DNA of 64,000 bases. It comes from Clostridia bacterium (lineage in GTDB: Bacteria > Bacillota > Clostridia > Christensenellales > Aristaeellaceae). This document shows, one piece after another, positions 57,051-64,000 of the stretch. Each line of letters starts with the position of its first letter. The stretch's first letter is position 1. Under the pieces are notes generated by a model. It worked only from the letters and a program-made list of their open reading frames with translations. It was not told where the DNA came from and did not search any database. Position numbers and translations under genes: made by a program. Where the stretch lies: contig JAFXCE010000002.1 of the NCBI GenBank assembly GCA_017521565.1, forward strand, positions 1 through 64,000, read 5' to 3'.

Positions 57051-58576
57051 GGCTCCTCCTTATACCGGAGCAGCTGATACTCTCCTCTGGCGTCGATGAA
57101 TTCGTAGCGCGTATCGAGAATCTCCTGCATGCGCGCGTCGTACGGCGGGCTAAAGGGCCGGTTGTAGAAGATCACGACCCACAGCGGCGGCTCGGTTTCA
57201 AAGCGGTCCACGATCTCATCCATGACAGCCGGATCGGCGTCGGCGAGGATCTCCTGCAGGAAGTAAAACCGGATGCACGGCAGCGCCTCGGTTGCGACGT
57301 ACCATTTGGGTTCCACGCGGTAGGCGAGGAAGCGATCGCGGTCCTCCTCAGGCACCTGTTCATACAGCGCGACAGCGTCCGGCGTGAGCGCCTGCATCGC
57401 GGCATAGTCGCCTTCCCGCAGGGCATTGACGCGCATGCCGGTATGGATCAGCATTGCGGCGCACAGCATTGTACAGACGCCGTATACAAGCGCTTTCCGG
57501 CTCCGGAGCCAATTTTCAAGCAGCGCGAGGATCTGCGCCGCGCCCAGCGCGGCCAGCGGTACGCTGACCATCAGATAATGGTTGTAGAATTTATGGGAGA
57601 TGAAGCCCGACAGGCCGCCGCCCGCCGCGCCAAGAACCATCGCCAGCGCCGGCGGGATGCGGCGCGTGCGGATCGCGTATGCCGCCGCGCCGAGGCAGGA
57701 AAGCGCCGCCATGAAGATCGCATAATGGCCGTAGAAATGAAAGAGGAGCATCTGTACGCGGCTGGAGGAGCCCGTTTCGGCGTACATCATGTTGTGCGTG
57801 ATTGCGCCGTAGATGGCGTCGCCGATTGCGCCGTAATGATGGAGCCACAAGGCAATCGGCAGCGCGGCGATTGCACAGCCGAGCATAAACCCGCCAGCGC
57901 ACCAGGAAAGCGCGGAAAAGCGCCTGCATACAAGCAGACACAGCGCCAGCGCGCCGACGCACGCGCACAGCGGCAGCATGTTGTTGGCGCGGGTCATAAA
58001 GGCGAGCGTCGCCATGACGCCCATCAGGCCGGCGGGGAGAAGAAGCGTCCTGCCGCCGCTTTGGTCTGCGCCGAGGCCATCCCCTTTGTCAAAGACGGCG
58101 AGCATCGTGTCAAGGCCGAGGAGCGTAAAGAGGTTGGCGTATTCTTCCGTCAGGTTGCCGCCGTCCAGAACCGGAGAGAGGATGGCAAGATACGCCAGCT
58201 GAACGAGAACGGGCAGCGTGCCTGCGCGCCGGGCGATCCGCCCGAGGATGAGCAGACTGGCCCAGAGGAAGAGTACCTCCTGAGCAAAGACCGAGAGCGT
58301 CGAGTACCCACCGGTAAACAGCTGCGGAATCGTCTGCAGGATGAACAGCAGCGGCCCCTTGTGGTCAAAGATATCGCGATAGGGCGCAAAGCCTTTGGCG
58401 ATCGCCGTGCCCATCGTCAGGTACATGGCGTTGTCGCTGCCCACGGCAGGGCCAAGCGGCGTGTTGCAGGTGAAGAAAATCAGCGAAAAGACGACGGCCA
58501 TCGCCAGCGCGGCCAGCGCTTCGCATCCCCTTTGGGAAAGCGAACGGCTGCGTGCGGGCGGGGTGGTTTTATCCAT
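57047..58576 (-). CDS. GT-C-like membrane glycosyltransferase, first of trio
   Basis: A 509-residue multi-pass membrane protein. The first outside loop holds GSDNAMYLTMGTAIAKGFAPYRDIFDHKGPLLFILQTIP, the (F/Y)xDxxDHKGP pattern well known from ArnT/GT39-like mannosyl- or arabinosyltransferases. GGAGG precedes this ATG; the 36-base upstream frame is rejected. First gene of a coupled three-gene set. The family acts on the outer face of the membrane with polyprenyl-phosphate sugars. Confidence 0.82.
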   Translation of the reverse strand: MDKTTPPARSRSLSQRGCEALAALAMAVVFSLIFFTCNTPLGPAVGSDNAMYLTMGTAIAKGFAPYRDIFDHKGPLLFILQTIPQLFTGGYSTLSVFAQEVLFLWASLLILGRIARRAGTLPVLVQLAYLAILSPVLDGGNLTEEYANLFTLLGLDTMLAVFDKGDGLGADQSGGRTLLLPAGLMGVMATLAFMTRANNMLPLCACVGALALCLLVCRRFSALSWCAGGFMLGCAIAALPIALWLHHYGAIGDAIYGAITHNMMYAETGSSSRVQMLLFHFYGHYAIFMAALSCLGAAAYAIRTRRIPPALAMVLGAAGGGLSGFISHKFYNHYLMVSVPLAALGAAQILALLENWLRSRKALVYGVCTMLCAAMLIHTGMRVNALREGDYAAMQALTPDAVALYEQVPEEDRDRFLAYRVEPKWYVATEALPCIRFYFLQEILADADPAVMDEIVDRFETEPPLWVVIFYNRPFSPPYDARMQEILDTRYEFIDARGEYQLLRYKEEP

Positions 58577-58611
58577 GCCGTGTGCCTCCTTGTGTAAAGT
58601 GTCGATATGCA

Positions 58612-59586
58612 TTATGGCGCGGGGATGACGACCTCCGGGAAGTATTCCCGCACGAACGGAACGTCGCGTACCTGTACGGTCAGCCCGTTGAGCGTGTTCA
58701 GGCAGCCCGCGTCGCCTTCAAAGTCGAAGATCAGCCGGTAGGCGCAAAGCGCCTGGCCGTTCATCCGGCCGTATTTCTCGTTTTGCTTGGCATGGCCGTA
58801 CTGGTTGTCGCCCAGCAGCGGATGCCCGATCGCGGCAAACTGCGCGCGGATCTGATGCGTGCGCCCGGTGCCCAGCAGGCATTCGCACAGCGTGAGGCCG
58901 TTTGCCTCGTCGATCGCTTGATAATAGGTGATCGCTTCTTTGCTGCCGGGCTCGTTTTTGCGAAGGACGGCGACCTTTTTCTGCTCCGGCTTTTTCATCA
59001 GGAAATGGCGCAGCGTTCCATCCGTATATTTCATTTTGCCATGCACGATGCACAGGTAGTATTTCTGCACCTCATGCGTGCGAATTTTTTCATCCATCGC
59101 GCGCAGGGCCTCCTGCGTCTTGGCGAGGATGACGATGCCCGCGGTGAAGCGGTCGATGCGGTTGCACAGCGCCGGCGCAAAGTCGCGCTTTGGATGCCAC
59201 GCGCCCTTCTGATACAGGTATGCCTGCGCATGGGTGAGCAGGGTATTGACCTTTTCCCCCTCGTCCGGGTGGCAGATCAGGCCGGCGCGCTTGTCAAGCA
59301 GCATGATGTGTTCATCCTCGTAAAGGATGGTCAGCTTCGGGCGGATTTTGGAATAGAATGGATCCTCGCGCTCAACGTCCTCAAAGAACGCATCCTCCAC
59401 ATAAAGATCCACCACGGCGCCTTCGGTGAGCGTCGTTTCCTCCGTGCCCTTTCTGCCGTCCACCTTGATGCGACCAAGGCGCAGGAACTTGCGGATCTGG
59501 CCCATCGTCGCCGAGGGCATGGTCTTTTGAAGAAAACGGGTCAGCCTGCGGCCGTCCCATGATTTGTCCACAGAAATGCTTTTCAT
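58612..59586 (-). CDS. RluA family pseudouridine synthase
   Basis: A 324-residue rRNA/tRNA pseudouridine synthase. N-terminal S4 domain (about 1-70, GQIRKFLRLGRIKVDGRKG) and the catalytic domain with the motif NRIDRFTAGIVILAKT (catalytic Asp in the HRLDR-type motif, with Asn replacing His), KYYLCIVHG and GRTHQIRAQFAAIGHPLLGDNQYG. RluC/RluD/YlyB subtype cannot be fixed. The ribosome site is weak (AGAAG). The 39 bases of longer frame are rejected. It lies 35 bases from the GT-C trio and 28 from the phosphatase gene. Confidence 0.92.
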   Translation of the reverse strand: MKSISVDKSWDGRRLTRFLQKTMPSATMGQIRKFLRLGRIKVDGRKGTEETTLTEGAVVDLYVEDAFFEDVEREDPFYSKIRPKLTILYEDEHIMLLDKRAGLICHPDEGEKVNTLLTHAQAYLYQKGAWHPKRDFAPALCNRIDRFTAGIVILAKTQEALRAMDEKIRTHEVQKYYLCIVHGKMKYTDGTLRHFLMKKPEQKKVAVLRKNEPGSKEAITYYQAIDEANGLTLCECLLGTGRTHQIRAQFAAIGHPLLGDNQYGHAKQNEKYGRMNGQALCAYRLIFDFEGDAGCLNTLNGLTVQVRDVPFVREYFPEVVIPAP

Positions 59587-59614
59587 GTTGATTACTTCTT
59601 CTGTTGTAAAGGGT

Positions 59615-60415
59615 TTACAGATCAAAGCGCGCCTTGATTACGCGCATCACGCCGTTGTCGTCATTGCTGGGCGCGATGTGCTTGGCAATGCGCTTGAGCG
59701 CCGGCAGGGCGTTTTCCATCGCGTAGCTTTCGGTTACGCTTTCAAGCAGCTCATAATCGTTGAGATAATCGCCGAAGGCCATGCATTCCTCGGGCGATAC
59801 GCCGCGAAGGCTTTGCAGCATGCGCATGGCGCTGCCCTTGTGTACGCCCTTTTTCATGACGTCGACCCAGTCCTGACCGGAGAGGATCACGGCGAGGCGG
59901 TCGCCAAGCGCGTTTTCAAGCGGCGGCAGCGCGTTGGTCGCTGCGTTGCCCATCGAGCAGAACGCAATCTTGCATACATCCTCAAGTCCCTCGCAGGCGG
60001 CGATCAGGTCAGGCACGGTTCTTGCGCTCTGGTAATACATGCGCACGTCGCGGATGAAGGATGCCGGCGCGTCCGCGCTGACCAGCGCACAGTCCGCGCA
60101 GCAGACGACGGCGTGAACGCCCTGAAGGCCACGGGCGGCGATCAGGATATCCTTGAGCGTATCCGCAGGGAGCGGATCGATGAATAGCCGCTCGTCGTTT
60201 TCTACGATCAGCGCGCCGTTCTCGGCGATAAAGATCACATCGCCGATCATCGCCATGAGGTCGCGGCGCAGCGATGCATACTGGCGTCCGCTGGCGATGA
60301 CAAAGGCCGCGCCCTTTTCTTTCAGCCTGCGCACAACGGACAGAATGTCCTCCGGCATGCGCTTGTCGGTGGTCAGCAGTGTGCCGTCCATATCGGTGGC
60401 AATCAGTTTGATCAT
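59615..60415 (-). CDS. Cof-type HAD-IIB sugar phosphatase
   Basis: A 266-residue Cof/YidA-like phosphatase. Seen: motif I DMDGTLL (residues 8-14), motif II in VIASGRQYASL, motif III lysine in KGVHKGSAM, and motif IV GDYLNDYELLE, with the C2 cap between. Dephosphorylates sugar phosphates or flavin precursors; exact substrate unknown. It is 6 bases from the GNAT gene and 28 bases from rluA. Confidence 0.9.
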   Translation of the reverse strand: MIKLIATDMDGTLLTTDKRMPEDILSVVRRLKEKGAAFVIASGRQYASLRRDLMAMIGDVIFIAENGALIVENDERLFIDPLPADTLKDILIAARGLQGVHAVVCCADCALVSADAPASFIRDVRMYYQSARTVPDLIAACEGLEDVCKIAFCSMGNAATNALPPLENALGDRLAVILSGQDWVDVMKKGVHKGSAMRMLQSLRGVSPEECMAFGDYLNDYELLESVTESYAMENALPALKRIAKHIAPSNDDNGVMRVIKARFDL

Positions 60416-60421
60416 AGCGCT

Positions 60422-61006
60422 TTATTTCCCGTCCTTCATCTTGTCAAAATCGGATTGGAGGATCGCATAGAGCACGACGTCGACATACTTTCCCTTGTTA
60501 AACAGCCGCTGACGCAGAATGCCCTCCCGGGTCATGCCGCATTTCTCCATCACGCGGCCGGAGGAAGGGTTGGTGATCTCGTGCTGCGCCTCGATGCGGT
60601 TGATATCCATCGCAGTAAAGGTATATTCAATGACGCGGCGAAGCGCTTCGGTCATGTATCCGCCGTTCCAGAGCCAGCGGGCGAGCGAATAGCCGATTTC
60701 CACGCTGTTGTTGTCCTCGTTATAGTCCATGTAGCCGATGGTGCCTACGAGGCGGTTTGTCGCCTTTTCGATGATGCCCCAGCTGGAGGGCTGATCGTGG
60801 TGATACCGCCGGAGCATGAAGCGGCAGTAATCCTTCGCCTCGCCCAGCTCCTTCTGCGCCGACCAGAGCACATGACGGGCGACCTCCGGGTCTTTGCTGT
60901 ACGCAAAAATATCCTTCGCGTCACGCATGGTGATCCTGCGAAGGATGAGCCGCTCCGTTTCGAGCGTCGGCATGGAAAACAGGCCGTAGGCGTTTGGCGT
61001 AAACAT
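60422..61006 (-). CDS. GNAT family N-acetyltransferase (RimJ/RimL-like)
   Basis: A 194-residue acetyltransferase: PTLETERLILRRITMRDAKDIFAYSKDPEV at the start and the acetyl-CoA site RWLWNGGYMTEALRRVIEYTF, then NPSSGRVMEKCGMTREGILRQ. Members acetylate ribosomal proteins or small amines. GGGAGGGG is 7 bases before this ATG, so the 54-base longer frame is rejected. A TATAAT (minus strand, 61029-61034) may be its promoter -10. Confidence 0.92.
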   Translation of the reverse strand: MFTPNAYGLFSMPTLETERLILRRITMRDAKDIFAYSKDPEVARHVLWSAQKELGEAKDYCRFMLRRYHHDQPSSWGIIEKATNRLVGTIGYMDYNEDNNSVEIGYSLARWLWNGGYMTEALRRVIEYTFTAMDINRIEAQHEITNPSSGRVMEKCGMTREGILRQRLFNKGKYVDVVLYAILQSDFDKMKDGK

Positions 61007-61071
61007 AGCGATCCCCTCCCAATATTTCATTATACACGAACGGAAGAGAAAAAGAAACACCGCAAATGATG

Positions 61072-61096
61072 CAGGGGCGCATGGTTTGCGCCCCTG
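61072..61096. terminator. Hairpin downstream of rsmF, possible terminator
   Basis: CAGGGGCGCA pairs with TGCGCCCCTG around the loop TGGTT, 12 bases past the rsmF-like stop. No immediate T run; T-rich sequence follows on the minus strand. Confidence 0.45.
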
Positions 61097-61107
61097 AGCA
61101 ATATGGT

Positions 61108-62475
61108 TTATCGCCTTCTCAGTCCCTTGGGGTAATGGTTCTTCATGATGCCGCCCGCCTGCTTGCCAAAGCCGAGGGATACGCCGTCAAGCGTCAGCAG
61201 CGTATAGCCTGCAGGCAGGTCGCCCAGATCGAGCGCCTCGCCCGCCTGATAGGCGAGCGCCTGCTCATGGGTCAGCTGCGCGGTGCGTGCGGCTTCGCAG
61301 GGACGCAGCGCCATCGCCAGCGCGTGGTCAGGCTCTGTGCGCCTGCCCTCCGCGTGGCAAAGCAGCAGCCCCGTGCGCAGTACGCGCAGGCCGTCGAGCC
61401 TGCGGATGTCGTCAAGCCCATCCGGCAGCGCCCAGAGGCTGTCGCCGGCCATATGCAGGCGGTCAAAGGACACGCCCTTGAAAAGCACGTCCGGCAGATC
61501 GATCTTTGCTTTGGCGGGCGCTTTGCTGCGGGCGGGCTTTGCGCCTCTGCGGGGTTTCTCCTCGGTGAAGGAGATCGTCTCAGAAGCGGGCGCGTCCGGG
61601 GATTTCTGAAGCAGGGAAACAAAATGCCCCTCGCCCCGGATCTCATGCGGATACAGGTGGATATAGCCCTTGCTGCCGTCGGGCAGGCCGGGAAGCGTGA
61701 TCGGCAGCAGGGAGAACTCCGGATGCAGCGAGGTAAACCGCGCAAGCACGCCCTCGTTTTCCGTGTCGTTGAACGTGCAGGTGGAATAGACCAGCTTTCC
61801 GCCGGGGGCGAGCATCTTTGCCGCCTCCTCGAGGATCTCCATCTGACGGTCGGCACAGCCGCGCGGGCTGTTTTCGCTCCATTCGTCCCGTGCCTCGATC
61901 TGCCGGCGGAACATGCCCTCGCCGGAGCAGGGCGCGTCCACCAGAATCCGGTCAAAGAACGCAGGAAAGTGCGGCGCGAGCTGATCGGGCATGCCGCTGA
62001 CGACGACCGCGTTTCGTACGCCCATGCGCTCAACGTTGCGCGAGAGAATCTGCGCGCGGGAGGGCACGGGTTCGTTGCACACGAGCAGGCCCCTGCCCTG
62101 CATCAGCGCGGCGATCTGCGTGCTCTTGCCGCCCGGCGCGGCGCACAGGTCGAGGATGCGCTCGCCGGGCTTAGGATCAAGCGCGCTTACGGCGGTCAGG
62201 GCACTGGGCTCCTGCAGGTAAAATGCGCCGCCCTCGTGCAGCGGGGAAAGGCCGGGGCGCGCGTCGCCCTCCACGAAATATGCGCCCTTCGCCCACGGCA
62301 CAGCCTCGCCGAGTCCCTCAATCTTACACGGCGGCGTACCGTCCGGCCAGAGGAGCAGATTGACGCGCAGCGCGCGGGTCACGGGTTCGTGCAGCGCCTT
62401 TTCATACGCAAAAAAGCCTGCTTCACCGAGCAGGCGTTTCATCTGGATGATAAATGCTTCAGGCAGTTGATTCAT
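61108..62475 (-). CDS. RsmF/RsmB-like rRNA (cytosine-C5) methyltransferase
   Basis: A 455-residue SAM-dependent m5C methyltransferase: the SAM motif ILDLCAAPGGKST, the active-site cysteines in DAPCSGEGMFRR and VYSTCTFN, and a C-terminal RNA-binding region (about 310-455) with SLGFGKQAGGIMKNHYP. The C-terminal extension favours RsmF-type (YebU) over RsmB, which has an N-terminal NusB domain. Short linkers PRRGAKPARSKAPAK make a flexible basic hinge. Located next to a small unknown gene, 6 bases apart. Confidence 0.92.
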   Translation of the reverse strand: MNQLPEAFIIQMKRLLGEAGFFAYEKALHEPVTRALRVNLLLWPDGTPPCKIEGLGEAVPWAKGAYFVEGDARPGLSPLHEGGAFYLQEPSALTAVSALDPKPGERILDLCAAPGGKSTQIAALMQGRGLLVCNEPVPSRAQILSRNVERMGVRNAVVVSGMPDQLAPHFPAFFDRILVDAPCSGEGMFRRQIEARDEWSENSPRGCADRQMEILEEAAKMLAPGGKLVYSTCTFNDTENEGVLARFTSLHPEFSLLPITLPGLPDGSKGYIHLYPHEIRGEGHFVSLLQKSPDAPASETISFTEEKPRRGAKPARSKAPAKAKIDLPDVLFKGVSFDRLHMAGDSLWALPDGLDDIRRLDGLRVLRTGLLLCHAEGRRTEPDHALAMALRPCEAARTAQLTHEQALAYQAGEALDLGDLPAGYTLLTLDGVSLGFGKQAGGIMKNHYPKGLRRR

Positions 62476-62481
62476 AGGGTT

Positions 62482-62895
62482 TTATAAAGCCTCTTGTTCA
62501 GGTTGTTCGTATTCCTGGCGGTCGATGCGCACGGCGCAAAGACGGCGCTTTTCGTCGATGCCGGATTCCACGATATACATCCGCCCGATGCTGCAGCCGG
62601 AGTTAAAGACGGATTCCGTCGTCGTCAGGATGCAGAATACATTGCGCGAGGCGCGCGAGAGCATTGTGCGGAAGACGACGTTGGGCGGCTCCATGCCTTC
62701 CTTGCGGATCTTCTGGGCAAAGCGGCGGTATGCCGTGTTGGCCTTGGCCGCATCGTGGAATACGGCGGGGGAAAGCGTGAGCGTACAAGTTCCTCCGTCA
62801 ATCTGGCTGGATGTCTGGTAGCGGCCCGTCCAGGGCCTGTCCTCCGGCCAGGCGACGATATCCACAATCGCCCGATCGGATTCTATGGTGCGCAT
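62482..62895 (-). CDS. Conserved-looking 137-residue protein, unknown function
   Basis: Not recognised. Starts MRTIESDRAIVDIVAWPEDRPWTG; soluble; central region ICTLTLSPAVF-like (GTCTLTLSPAVFHDAAKANTA) and SVFNSGCSIGRMYIVESGIDEK; basic and acidic stretches alternate. AAGGAGGG is 8 bases before this ATG, so the longer frame with 7 more residues is rejected. It lies 6 bases before the rsmF-like gene and is probably co-transcribed. Confidence 0.7.
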   Translation of the reverse strand: MRTIESDRAIVDIVAWPEDRPWTGRYQTSSQIDGGTCTLTLSPAVFHDAAKANTAYRRFAQKIRKEGMEPPNVVFRTMLSRASRNVFCILTTTESVFNSGCSIGRMYIVESGIDEKRRLCAVRIDRQEYEQPEQEAL

Positions 62896-63026
62896 CCGCT
62901 TTCCCTCCTTTCGCAAAAGTGCATATTTCTACTGATATGTTGATTATAACATATAGCAAATTGATCATCAACAAAATCCGGGGATTTACCAGATTTTTTC
63001 AGCAATCCTTCGGGTCTTGTCCCGGT

Positions 63027-63857
63027 TTATTTCAGCTCCTTGGCGGCGGCAAGCGCAGCGATGCAGCCTTCGCCCACAGCCTTGGCCACCTGCAGCGGAA
63101 GCCCCGTGCAGTCGCCCGCGGCGTATACGCCCGGGATACTGGTCTTCATCTGGCGGTCGACGCGGATGAACGCGCCGTCCATCTCAAGCCCGGGGATCAG
63201 CGAGGAGAGCGCCATCGTCTCCCGGAAGATGAACACGCCGTCAAATGGGAGATCTTCGCCGCCTGCCGTAAGGCCGGAGACATGCATGTCGCCGAGGATC
63301 GACTCGACCTTCTCGCTGCGCACAGTCACGCGGGGATCGAGCGCCTCGTCTTTGCTGCCGAAATACGTGACGGATGCGCACAGGGACGCAAGGAAATTCG
63401 CCTCATGCACGGCCTCCGGCCCCTGCGCGATAACGGCGACGTGCTTGCCGCGGTAGAGCATGCCGTCGCATGTGCCGCAGTAGCTCACGCCGCGCCCGAG
63501 GAGCTTTTCTTCTCCGGGGAGCAGGCGGGGCTGCTTGGCGCCGGTGCAGAGGATGACCTTCTTCGCTTCGATGAAATCTGCGCCGAGGGACATGGCGAAG
63601 CTCTCGTCCATGGCGATGATCTGATGCACGACGCCCGGGCGCAGCTGGGCGCCCATGTCCTGCGCCTGCCTGCGCATGATGCAGAGCATTTCCTGCCCGG
63701 ATATGGCGGGCATGCCGGGGTAGTTTTCGATTAATTCCGCTTTTGTCAGCCAGCCTGTGTTCTGGCCGATGACGACGACGGATTTTTCGCGCTTGCGCGC
63801 ATTGAGGGCGGCGCTGTAGCCCGCAGGGCCGGCGCCGATAACAGCGATATCAAACAA
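63027..63857 (-). CDS. Thioredoxin-reductase-like FAD/NAD(P) oxidoreductase
   Basis: A 276-residue flavoprotein: FAD motif DIAVIGAGPAGYSAALNA, redox centre YCGTCDG (CxxC), the second nucleotide site HVAVIAQGPEAVHEANF (where the usual GGGxxA is GQGPEA), and the C-terminal FAD block GVYAAGDCTG. A little shorter than TrxB (about 305-315). The altered NAD(P) motif and shortness may mean a different cofactor or partner. Start is TTG, with GGAGG 9 bases upstream. No thioredoxin gene is adjacent. Confidence 0.88.
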   Translation of the reverse strand: MFDIAVIGAGPAGYSAALNARKREKSVVVIGQNTGWLTKAELIENYPGMPAISGQEMLCIMRRQAQDMGAQLRPGVVHQIIAMDESFAMSLGADFIEAKKVILCTGAKQPRLLPGEEKLLGRGVSYCGTCDGMLYRGKHVAVIAQGPEAVHEANFLASLCASVTYFGSKDEALDPRVTVRSEKVESILGDMHVSGLTAGGEDLPFDGVFIFRETMALSSLIPGLEMDGAFIRVDRQMKTSIPGVYAAGDCTGLPLQVAKAVGEGCIAALAAAKELK

Positions 63858-63965
63858 GGGGCAGTTCCTCCAGACAAGTCAAATCTTTCAAGCCAAATCT
63901 TTTCCTTGGGGAAGGCTTTATCAAAGGAAAGCGCGAGCCCTTCTCCCGCAGACGGATTGCAGAAG

Positions 63966-63996
63966 ACAAAAAGCCGCAAAAAACTGCGGCTTTTGT
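63966..63996. terminator. Terminator at the right edge of the window
   Basis: ACAAAAAGCCGCA pairs with TGCGGCTTTTGT around AAAAAC. It probably serves a leftward gene that enters beyond 64000. Bases 63858-63965 show no gene. Confidence 0.8.
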
Positions 63997-64000
63997 GCGA

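Noticed and set aside
63746..63979. Open frame overlapping the reductase start
   Set aside because: Overlaps the FAD motif of the real gene in another frame and has no ribosome site.
1..64000. tRNA, rRNA, riboswitch, CRISPR, prophage or integrative element
   Set aside because: No TTCGA/GTTC-type T-loop with acceptor stem, no repeated spacer array, no integrase, transposase, capsid or toxin-antitoxin gene was recognised on reading; short RNAs could still be missed.

Overview
The window looks like chromosome from a GC-rich, low-oxygen Gram-positive bacterium, most likely a member of Clostridia (Bacillota). Supporting signs are strong AGGAGG-type ribosome binding sites, TTGACA-17-TATAAT promoters, a split two-subunit transketolase, a zinc-type L32 gene next to yceD, dnaN next to recF, acetate kinase, glycogen phosphorylase and a secreted FMN/FAD reductase. 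An affiliation near Christensenellales is a guess from gene style. I see no phage, integrase, transposase, CRISPR array, tRNA or rRNA gene. Almost all genes are housekeeping or conserved-unknown.

Layout. 0-7.5 kb: a GMP synthase ATP-pyrophosphatase subunit without its amidotransferase domain, an S51 peptidase plus a prolyl-tRNA editing protein, the esterase/metY/cysK group, and divergent lrgAB. 7.5-16.9 kb: a tight leftward run of ten genes (an outer-layer propeller-like protein, CvpA, a CxxC protein, three tandem M42 aminopeptidases, three membrane or unknown proteins, cca). 16.9-19.7 kb: recF and dnaN bracketed by two groups of DnaA-box-like 9-mers, without dnaA. The group at 17050-17136 has eight boxes at about one helical turn each, four per orientation, and is my best candidate for a replication origin element. 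19.7-23.2 kb: split transketolase, divergent GntR regulator and trmO. 23.3-36.6 kb: a secreted transglutaminase-like protein, a TIM-barrel-like unknown, a SWIM/SNF2 helicase, HAD hydrolase, radC, a YdcF-like protein, rsmG, a BofC-like protein, a TetR regulator, a highly expressed secreted flavin reductase and a FucU/RbsD mutarotase. 36.7-40.7 kb: glgP and murA (leftward). 40.9-48.1 kb: a second secreted transglutaminase-like protein, then an FHA-SEDS-PBP-solute-binding-protein cluster. 48.1-54 kb: a divergent CobD-like membrane protein, tmcAL, ackA, yceD-rpmF and an MFS transporter. 54-64 kb: three GT-C-like membrane glycosyltransferases, an RluA pseudouridine synthase, a Cof phosphatase, a GNAT acetyltransferase, an RsmF-like methyltransferase, an unknown, and a thioredoxin-reductase-like flavoprotein.

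Working together. cysK and metY form a sulfur-assimilation unit. The FHA-SEDS-PBP set, murA, the GT-C trio and CvpA concern the cell envelope. cca, trmO, tmcAL, rsmG, rsmF, rluA and the editing protein are a scattered RNA-modification set. Transketolase, glgP and ackA fit fermentative sugar use, with the secreted reductase as a probable electron sink.

Three families of dispersed intergenic repeats were found: a 225-bp structured element (two copies), a 29-bp REP-like palindrome (five copies, two of them identical) and a third hairpin family (two copies). These, with the phased DnaA boxes, are the least explained features. Start codons were moved from the longest open frame wherever a Shine-Dalgarno sequence decided the matter; such cases are stated per gene.
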